Assembly: GCF_004151455.1 (NCBI RefSeq)
Contig: NZ_PRLK01000003.1
Coordinates: 1-64,000 of the forward strand
DNA: 64,000 nucleotides
DNA from: Candidatus Nanogingivalis gingivitcus
GTDB lineage: Bacteria > Patescibacteriota > Saccharimonadia > Saccharimonadales > Saccharimonadaceae
Direction: 5' to 3'
A program made the translations under genes and the position numbers. Every line of letters begins with the position of its first letter. Positions within the stretch are counted from its first letter, which is position 1. Of the stretch, positions 58,019 through 64,000 are shown in pieces. Under the pieces are notes generated by a model. It was given only the letters and a program-made list of their open reading frames with translations. It was not told where the DNA came from and made no database searches.

Positions 58019-59228
58019 TAGCTAGTACAAATATATTTTTACCTTTTTTAATAATAGAAGGTTTTTCTATGGTAATATCTTCAGTAATCTTGTTATTATT
58101 TACAGATATGGCATTACCAGAGATGAGCCTTTTAATTTCGCCTTTGCTTTTAGCTATATTAGATTTTAATAAAATATTACTAATATTTTGTGCTTCACTA
58201 ATATCTATTGTAGGTAGTTCTTGGCTTAATATATTAATTTCTTGCTCAGATAGTTCATCTATAGTTTTGCCACTAAACAGTAAATCTGTTACTGAAATTA
58301 CGTCGCTTGCCACTTTTTCACCATGCACTATAGTAACTACATTTTTTGCTAGTTCTTTTTGGGCTATTCTCAAGTGCGGTTTTTCATCATGGATCTTTTT
58401 AATTTCATCTATTTCGCTAGGCGATAGAGTTGTTAATATCTTTAGGTACTCAAAAACACTACTATCATCAGAATTTAATAAGAATTGATACATTTTATAA
58501 GGGGATGTTTTTTTAGGGTCTAGCCATATAGCACCACCTTCAGATTTCCCAAATTTACGGCCTGTAGCACGGTTGATTAATAGTGGAGCAGTCATAGCAA
58601 AAGCTTCTTTAGATTCTTTTTTACGAATTAAATTAACGCCAGAAAGAAGGTTTCCCCATTGATCACTGCCACCTATTTGCATGGTTACACCCTTATTTTT
58701 ATTAAGCCACCAAAAGTCGTACCCTTGAAGTAAAGTGTAGGTAAATTCAGCAAAGCTTAACCCACCACCATTACTTATACGGCTTTTAAAAAAATCACGC
58801 CCAATCAGTTCGGCCATATTAAAATTTTTGCCAGTATCTCGCAAAAAGGGGATTAATTCTATTTTTTGTAGCCAATCAGCATTATTTACTACTTCAAGAT
58901 CATATCCACCAAAAAGATTAGAAACTTGCTTTCTTAAACTTTCAGTATTAGCTTTAACTTGTTCTACAGAAAGTAGACTACGCTCTTCTGTATCACGCAT
59001 ATCACCAATCATTCCGGTTCCACCACCAACTAATAAAATAACTTTATGGCCATGGTCAATAAAACGCCTAACCATCATATAAACACTTAAATGACCAATA
59101 TGTAAACTATCTGCAGATGGGTCAGTTCCTAGATAAATAGTATGTTTTTGATTATCTAAAATTGATTCATCTTGAAATGTTGTCTGGTTCCAAAAGCCGC
59201 GCCATTTAAGCTCTTCTGATAGTTTCAT
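58014..59228 (-). CDS. tyrS: Tyrosyl-tRNA synthetase
   Basis: Class I synthetase charging tRNA-Tyr. The HIGH motif is in DPSADSLHIGHLSVYM near residue 35-50, GGGTGMIGD near 66, the Tyr-binding YTLLQGYDF near 168-176, and GGSDQWGN near 186; the KMSKS equivalent is KFGKSEGG near 226. A C-terminal S4 RNA-binding domain (about 338-400) ends the protein. Length 404 fits the shorter bacterial type. AAGGAGGAAA precedes the ATG and a TATAATATAATAA stretch lies upstream. No T-box is seen. Confidence 0.97.
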   Translation of the reverse strand: MKLSEELKWRGFWNQTTFQDESILDNQKHTIYLGTDPSADSLHIGHLSVYMMVRRFIDHGHKVILLVGGGTGMIGDMRDTEERSLLSVEQVKANTESLRKQVSNLFGGYDLEVVNNADWLQKIELIPFLRDTGKNFNMAELIGRDFFKSRISNGGGLSFAEFTYTLLQGYDFWWLNKNKGVTMQIGGSDQWGNLLSGVNLIRKKESKEAFAMTAPLLINRATGRKFGKSEGGAIWLDPKKTSPYKMYQFLLNSDDSSVFEYLKILTTLSPSEIDEIKKIHDEKPHLRIAQKELAKNVVTIVHGEKVASDVISVTDLLFSGKTIDELSEQEINILSQELPTIDISEAQNISNILLKSNIAKSKGEIKRLISGNAISVNNNKITEDITIEKPSIIKKGKNIFVLAK

Positions 59229-59302
59229 TTTCCTCCTTATAATATAATAACCATTTTAGCATTTTAAAAGCGTTGTAGCAAATAAAGGTTATAGGTTAAA
59301 TA

Positions 59303-59332
59303 TTGAAAAGCATAAGCTGGCCGTGTTATAAT
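59303..59332 (+). promoter_or_regulatory. PBP promoter
   Basis: TTGAAA, 18-base spacer, TGTTATAAT (59324-59332). It overlaps the upstream TTG of the PBP frame and so decides the start at ATG 59342, nine bases past the -10 box. Confidence 0.7.
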
Positions 59333-59341
59333 AATGTTGAT

Positions 59342-62113
59342 ATGAATAGTAAAAGGTCTTTAAGAGCTAAAGGCGAAGAAAAAGGCGTAAACCATCGTCA
59401 TTTTAGCAGTAGAAGAAATAGGGCTAATAGTCCAATAAAACAAAAAAATAATTTAAGTTTGTATGCAAATCTTGTGCATCGCCGACAGGAAAAGAAAGAT
59501 AAAAAAGCAAGGGAAAGAGCAGAATATTTAGCTTCCTTACCAAAAGAACCTATTAAAAGGTTTTTCTATAGGTTACACCCTAAAAGAGTTCTAAAATATT
59601 GGTTCTCTAAGCGTGGCTTATTTATGATGTTAAAAATAACGGTAGTAGGCTGTATTTTATGTGCCATTTTAATAGCTGCTGCTTTTGCTTATTTTTCAAA
59701 AGACTTAAACATTATTCGTCCTGAAGAGTTAGCTAAAAGAGTTCAAACTACTGTATCTAAATATTACGATCGTAATGGTGAGCTACTTTGGGAAGATAAA
59801 GGAACTGGAGACTATAAGCTAGTTGTTGATAGCTCTGAGATATCTGATTATGTTAAAAAGGCTACAGTAGCTATTGAAGATAGGGAATTCTTTAACCATA
59901 AAGGTATTGATGCTTCTGCTATAGCACGTGCTTTTATTAACAACTTTAGAGGTGGTGCTACTCAAGGTGGTTCAACACTAACTCAGCAGTTAATAAAACA
60001 GGTTTATTTTGCTGAAGATTCAAGTAATAGAGGTCTTAGTGGTATTCCACGAAAAATTAAAGAAATCATTTTAGCTATTCAAGTTGAACAGATTTATAAT
60101 AAAGACCAAATTTTAACACTTTACTTAAATGAAAGCCCATATGGTGGGCGACGTAATGGTGTTGAAAGTGGCGCACAAACCTATTTCGGTAAAAGTGCTA
60201 AGAATTTAACATTATCTGAGGCGGCTTTATTGGCTGCTATACCTAATAACCCAGCTGTGTACAACCCTTATAATAAAGCCTTTAATAAGAGCTTAGTAGA
60301 AAGGCAACATAAAGTATTAAATGATATGGCTGAAGTTGGTTTTATTACTAAAGAAGAAGCTGAAGAGGCTAAAAAGAAAGATATTCTAGCAGAGATAAAA
60401 CCAGAAGTTAACCAGTATGCAAATATGAAGGCGCCACATTTTGTACAAGAAGTTAAGAAGCAACTTGAGAAAAAAATTGGTATTAAAATCGTAGGTGGTG
60501 GTGGATTAACTGTTAAAACAACTCTAGATCTAAAAGCACAAAAATTTGCTGAACAAGCAGTAGCTAACGGTAGTAAAACACTAGCTATAACTGGAGCTGA
60601 CAATATTGCTTTAACCTCAGTTGATGCTAATACTGGTCAAGTTATAGCACAGGTTGGATCTGTTGATTATCATAAGGAGGGTTATGGTCAAACTAATGCT
60701 GCCGTATCTAATCTCGACCCAGGTTCAAGTATCAAGCCAATAGTCGACTACGCCCCATTATTTAATTTGAAAGATACACCTTACACTCCTGGAACAGTAC
60801 TTAGAGACGAAAATATTGATAAGCTTTATTGTGGTGGAAATACAGGACAGTGTAAAGCACGTAACTATACAGGTAGATTCTATGGCGATGTAACTATCCG
60901 TCAGAGTTTAGGTAGTTCATTGAATATTGCCGCTATTAAAGCATTATCGATTGTTAAGGTTGATAAAGGTATACAAACAGCTAGGGATTTAGGTGACCTA
61001 TCTTACTGCCGTGGTGGTGATGCAGGCTTATCAGCTGCTATAGGTGGTGGATGTTCTGTAAGACAAGATGAACACACCAATGCATATGCTACTCTTGCAA
61101 GAGGTGGTGTATATAGGCCAATAGCATATGTATTAGAGGTTAAGAACTCTTCAGGTAATAAAATTATAGAATGGAAAGATGAAAGCAAGCAAGCTATAGA
61201 TGCTCAAGCTGCTTATATGCTTACAGATATTCTTTCTGACCCTAATGCTAGAATTCTTACCTTTGGCGCTCAAACCCACAGCTTCGGCTTTAGTATACCA
61301 GGTGTTTGGACGGCATCTAAAACAGGAACTACAGATGATAGCAAAGGGCATGCTAAAGATTCATGGATGATGAGTTATTCGCCAGTAGTAGCTACAGGCG
61401 TATGGAGTGGAAACCACGACGGTAGGGCTCTAGGTTCAGCAAGCAATACTACAGTTAGAAGGGTTGTAAATGATTACATGGAAGCCGTGCATAAACAGGT
61501 ATATGGCCCTAATGGAAAATGGAAAGTTGGCGACAGAATTCAAAGAGCTAAAGGCATAAATAACTGTTCTATAGGTGGGAGAAACGATATATGTCCATCA
61601 TGGTGGAGTAAAGATAAAACAAACTCAAAACAATTAGAAATTGAAGTAGATACAGTTTCTAAACGAAAAGCCACTCAGTGTACTCCAGCATCAACAAAGA
61701 CAAAGATTACTGTTTACGAGACAACCGACCCAGCAACTAAACAAAAAACCTTAACAGCTCCAGATGGATATAATATTAATGAAGAAGATAATATCCATAC
61801 TTGTGGCGATGGCAAACCATCAGTGTCAGGAGTATCATACCAACGTCATGCAACTTCAAACACTTATCGTATCAATGCTACAATAACTAAAGGTAAATTT
61901 GATTTATCTTCTGTAGAAATAAAGGTTGATGGTAATTTGATAAGCTCATCCTTGCCAACAGGAAATCAAATATCAGTAGACTACACATTTACAAAACCAG
62001 GTCAAACTATTACGGTAGAAATACGAGATAATGGTGGTTATGTTGACTCTAGGGAATATTCTGGTCCTGCTAATATATCAAAGCAAACAACTAGCGATCA
62101 AAATAGTAATTAA
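59342..62113 (+). CDS. Class A penicillin-binding protein (PBP1a-like)
   Basis: Bifunctional peptidoglycan synthase. A basic cytoplasmic N-terminus of about 85 residues and one membrane helix (about 100-122) lead to the GT51 glycosyltransferase domain (about 150-330; EDREFFNHKGID, GGSTLTQQLIKQ, KIKEIILAIQVE) and the transpeptidase domain with the SxxK serine in DPGSSIKPIVDY (about 460), SLN in GSSLNIAAIK and ASKTGTTDDSKG (about 660). The C-terminal 150 residues look like a beta-rich wall-binding extension. The start is ATG 59342: the 13 upstream codons from TTG 59303 overlap the promoter. About 923 residues. Confidence 0.95.
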   Translation: MNSKRSLRAKGEEKGVNHRHFSSRRNRANSPIKQKNNLSLYANLVHRRQEKKDKKARERAEYLASLPKEPIKRFFYRLHPKRVLKYWFSKRGLFMMLKITVVGCILCAILIAAAFAYFSKDLNIIRPEELAKRVQTTVSKYYDRNGELLWEDKGTGDYKLVVDSSEISDYVKKATVAIEDREFFNHKGIDASAIARAFINNFRGGATQGGSTLTQQLIKQVYFAEDSSNRGLSGIPRKIKEIILAIQVEQIYNKDQILTLYLNESPYGGRRNGVESGAQTYFGKSAKNLTLSEAALLAAIPNNPAVYNPYNKAFNKSLVERQHKVLNDMAEVGFITKEEAEEAKKKDILAEIKPEVNQYANMKAPHFVQEVKKQLEKKIGIKIVGGGGLTVKTTLDLKAQKFAEQAVANGSKTLAITGADNIALTSVDANTGQVIAQVGSVDYHKEGYGQTNAAVSNLDPGSSIKPIVDYAPLFNLKDTPYTPGTVLRDENIDKLYCGGNTGQCKARNYTGRFYGDVTIRQSLGSSLNIAAIKALSIVKVDKGIQTARDLGDLSYCRGGDAGLSAAIGGGCSVRQDEHTNAYATLARGGVYRPIAYVLEVKNSSGNKIIEWKDESKQAIDAQAAYMLTDILSDPNARILTFGAQTHSFGFSIPGVWTASKTGTTDDSKGHAKDSWMMSYSPVVATGVWSGNHDGRALGSASNTTVRRVVNDYMEAVHKQVYGPNGKWKVGDRIQRAKGINNCSIGGRNDICPSWWSKDKTNSKQLEIEVDTVSKRKATQCTPASTKTKITVYETTDPATKQKTLTAPDGYNINEEDNIHTCGDGKPSVSGVSYQRHATSNTYRINATITKGKFDLSSVEIKVDGNLISSSLPTGNQISVDYTFTKPGQTITVEIRDNGGYVDSREYSGPANISKQTTSDQNSN

Positions 62114-62130
62114 TAAAATTTATACTATAT

Positions 62131-62157
62131 AAATAGCTCCTTTTTAGGAGCTATTTA
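62131..62157 (+). terminator. Stem-loop after the PBP gene
   Basis: AAATAGCTCC and GGAGCTATTT form a perfect 10-bp stem; only AATATA follows, so termination may be weak. Confidence 0.6.
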
Positions 62158-62282
62158 ATATAAACTATTTTGGTAGTATTTATTGCTCCTAATAAAAATC
62201 ACGTAAAATCTAAAGTGCTATTTTATGGTAAAATATAATTAAGTAAAAATGATAATTTTAAGGAATCAATTATTACAAAGAT

Positions 62283-62939
62283 ATGAAATATGAAATTACA
62301 GGCGAAAATTTACCTATATTAGAAATAAGCCTTAAAAAAGGTGAGAAGGTTATTTGTGAGGGTGGTGCAATGACTTACCGTAGCATGGACATAGATATGA
62401 AAACTAAATTTGGTGGTCTAGGAACTGCTTTGTCGCGTAGATTCTCTGGCGAAAAAATGGCATTTAATGAATATAAAGCATTAAAGGACGGTCAAAAGAT
62501 TGCTTTCGCCTCTTCATTTCCTGGTGCAATTTTACCAATTGAATTTAGCGGTAAAAAAGCATTAATTGTACAAAAAAAGGCTTTTCTAGCTTCTACTGAA
62601 GGAATCGAGCGTAAAATAGCTTTTCAAAAAAGATTCGCAACAGGATTCTTTGGCGGTGAAGGTTTTATTATGCAAAGAATAACTGGAAATGGAACTGTTT
62701 TTCTAGAGATTGATGGCTCATTAATAGAAAAAGAATTAAAGAAAGGTGAAACGCTACTGGTAGATACAGGTCATGTTGTAGCTTATGAAACTAGCGTAAC
62801 AATGAATATAGAAACCATAAAAGGTGCTAAAAATATGTTGCTAGGCGGTGAAGGGTTCTTTAATACAAAATTAGTTGGCCCTGGTAAAGTATATCTTCAA
62901 TCTATGCCAATTTCTAAAATAACTGCCTATATGGTATAA
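62283..62939 (+). CDS. AIM24/TIGR00266-family protein
   Basis: A 218-residue beta-rich protein matching the TIGR00266/AIM24 family: AMTYRSMDIDMKTKFGG near residue 30, FASSFPGAILPIEF near 80, LASTEGIERKIAFQKRF near 102, GGEGFIMQRITGNGTVFLE near 123-141, VDTGHVVAYE and GGEGFFNTKLVGPGKVYLQS near the end. Function is unknown in bacteria. TGGTAAAAT lies upstream. AAGGAATC some 20 bases before the ATG may be the binding site. A terminator follows. Confidence 0.88.
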   Translation: MKYEITGENLPILEISLKKGEKVICEGGAMTYRSMDIDMKTKFGGLGTALSRRFSGEKMAFNEYKALKDGQKIAFASSFPGAILPIEFSGKKALIVQKKAFLASTEGIERKIAFQKRFATGFFGGEGFIMQRITGNGTVFLEIDGSLIEKELKKGETLLVDTGHVVAYETSVTMNIETIKGAKNMLLGGEGFFNTKLVGPGKVYLQSMPISKITAYMV

Positions 62940-62950
62940 AATAACTACAA

Positions 62951-62984
62951 AAGAGCGTTCCGCTTATGAGAACGCTTTTTATTT
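62951..62984. terminator. Terminator between convergent genes
   Basis: AGCGTTC and GAACGCT pair across a nine-base loop, followed by TTTTTATTTAT. Confidence 0.75.
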
Positions 62985-62995
62985 ATAATAAACCC

Positions 62996-63223
62996 CTAGT
63001 TATTAGCTTTAAAAGGGTTAATAAATTGTTTATTTCTTTTAAAAATAAAAACAATTTCACTACGTTCAGTTAATATACCAGCTGTATCAGTTATTGAAGA
63101 CTGTACCAATTCCCATCCTTCACGCCCTAAGCTATTAAGTAATTCTTCAATTTTTGAGGAATTGTTACCAAAATCGTTAGTAAAAATACCGTCTTTTATA
63201 GTTACTATTTTATATTCAAACAT
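62996..63223 (-). CDS. Small DUF4177-like protein
   Basis: I place the start at ATG 63223, giving a 75-residue product beginning MFEYKIVTIKDG, because TGTTACAAT (63238-63230, minus strand) ends six bases before it; the frame extends 12 codons further upstream only through the promoter. The core LNSLGREGWELVQSSI and IVFIFKR match DUF4177-type small proteins of unknown function. It is convergent with the AIM24-like gene. Confidence 0.7.
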   Translation of the reverse strand: MFEYKIVTIKDGIFTNDFGNNSSKIEELLNSLGREGWELVQSSITDTAGILTERSEIVFIFKRNKQFINPFKANN

Positions 63224-63229
63224 AGCATT

Positions 63230-63238
63230 ATTGTAACA
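63230..63238 (-). promoter_or_regulatory. DUF4177-like gene extended -10 promoter
   Basis: TGTTACAAT on the minus strand, six bases before ATG 63223; it predicts a leaderless mRNA and fixes the start. Confidence 0.55.
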
Positions 63239-63368
63239 TTTAACGAAGGCTTTTAACACTTTACAGAGAGGTATTTTTATGTTAGTATTGTAAACGAAGC
63301 GCTATTTTAGTGCATATAATATTTTGCATCAAGGTAGCTATTAAAATAATAAAATTTTAAGGAGAAGA

Positions 63369-64000
63369 ATGAGTAAAAATACTCCACTAGAGAATTTCCG
63401 TAACGTAGGTATTATCGCCCATATCGATGCTGGTAAAACTACTACTACGGAAGGTATCCTTTACCGCACAGGTTTAACTCATAAAATTGGTGTTGTTCGT
63501 GGTGAAGGTGATGGTGCTACTACCGACTGGATGGCACAAGAAAAAGAGCGAGGAATTACAATTACCTCTGCTGCCGTAACTTGTTTCTGGAAAGACCACA
63601 AAATTAATATTATTGATACCCCAGGGCACATCGATTTCACTGCTGAAGTTGAACGTTCATTACGCGTTCTTGACGGTGCTGTAACTGTTTTTGACGGCAA
63701 AATGGGTGTTGAAGCACAGTCTGAAACTGTATGGCGTCAAGCAGACAAATACGGAGTTCCACGTATCTGCTTTATTAACAAAATTAACCAAACTGGTGGT
63801 GATTTTTACAAATCAATTGAATCTATTCATAATCGTTTAACTCGCCAAGCATTTCCTATTCACTTACCAATTGGTTTCGAACAAGAAATCAATGGTGTAG
63901 TTGACCTTATTGATATGAAAGCTTACACTTACGACAACTATGCTGATCATGAGTTGAAAGTTGGCGAAATTCCAGCTGATATGCTTGAAAAAGCTAAACA
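63369..64000 (+). CDS. fusA: Elongation factor G, 5' part (runs off the window)
   Basis: EF-G drives translocation on the ribosome. The visible 210 residues are the start of the G domain: [16 protein letters not shown] (P-loop), [10 protein letters not shown] (switch I), [20 protein letters not shown] (G3) and [14 protein letters not shown], the G4 region, which reads NKIN where NKMD is nearly universal; the Asp that contacts guanine is Asn here. Codon choice is richer in C-ending codons than in the neighbours, as expected for a highly expressed gene. AAGGAG lies six bases before the ATG. No stop is reached. Confidence 0.96.
   Translation, partial: MSKNTPLENFRNVGIIAHIDAGKTTTTEGILYRTGLTHKIGVVRGEGDGATTDWMAQEKERGITITSAAVTCFWKDHKINIIDTPGHIDFTAEVERSLRVLDGAVTVFDGKMGVEAQSETVWRQADKYGVPRICFINKINQTGGDFYKSIESIHNRLTRQAFPIHLPIGFEQEINGVVDLIDMKAYTYDNYADHELKVGEIPADMLEKAK

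Noticed and set aside
59303-59341. TTG-initiated extension of the penicillin-binding protein
   Set aside because: It overlaps the -35 and -10 boxes of the gene's own promoter.

Overview
This AT-rich window is a densely packed bacterial chromosome segment. By gene style and content it most resembles Candidatus Saccharibacteria (TM7, Patescibacteria/CPR). That placement is an inference from several features: compact and sometimes trimmed housekeeping proteins, many small membrane proteins with no obvious relatives, a Gram-positive-type envelope set (LTA-synthase-like enzyme, sortase, class A PBP, MurF-like ligase), a type IV pilus ATPase, competence-related DprA, and no amino-acid or nucleotide biosynthesis genes. 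UGA is used as a stop codon, so the UGA=Gly code of Gracilibacteria/Absconditabacteria does not apply. No CRISPR array, insertion sequence, prophage or rRNA was seen. Four tRNA genes (Leu-CAA, Phe-GAA, Cys-GCA, Leu-UAA) all encode CCA.

Layout. 1-2.4 kb: end of a Pro/Gln/Thr-rich repeat protein, a response regulator and a 23S/16S pseudouridine synthase. 2.4-7.3 kb: der, pth, a GC-rich structured-RNA candidate in an otherwise very AT-rich gap, dprA and obg. 7.4-11.1 kb: a divergent GT35 glucan phosphorylase convergent with an LTA-synthase-like gene. 11.1-24.4 kb: greA, rmuC, a MIP channel, pheST, a membrane FKBP, trxB-like, dnaE, eno. 24.4-31.6 kb: sortase, tRNA-Leu, PEGA-domain protein, a membrane protein, gltX, an alpha/beta hydrolase, a histidine phosphatase. 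31.6-38.4 kb: a structured leader RNA, murF-like, Nudix, tRNAs, hisS, lemA, htpX and a membrane protein. 38.4-48.7 kb: ligA, a SpoU methyltransferase, pilB-like, rplS, an RNase HII-YraN fusion, a secreted nuclease diverging from a membrane-anchored HExxH protein, radA, a PIN-TRAM protein, ppa. 48.8-57.2 kb: a coiled-coil protein, relA/spoT, gap-rpiB-rpe-pfkB and neighbours, an orphan gene of distinct composition. 57.4-64 kb: DUF948/YtxH pair, tyrS, PBP1a-like, AIM24-like, DUF4177-like, and the start of fusA.

Expression signals. A recurrent promoter TGTTAWAAT (extended -10) lies so close to many start codons that the A of ATG falls at or near the expected transcription start (ltaS, hisS, dnaE, pilB, radA, PEGA gene, DUF4177, htpX, alpha/beta hydrolase). 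This points to widespread leaderless translation. Other genes (greA, MIP channel, tyrS, fusA, the coiled-coil gene) carry strong GGAGG-type ribosome binding sites with real leaders.

Main points for follow-up are two structured RNA candidates (about 4785-5035 minus strand; 31650-31785 plus strand upstream of murF), loss of the zinc-binding cysteines in both LigA and the PilB-like ATPase, altered G4 guanine-recognition motifs in EF-G (NKIN) and Obg (TKSE), loss of the usual active-site histidine in Pth, and the RNase HII-YraN fusion.
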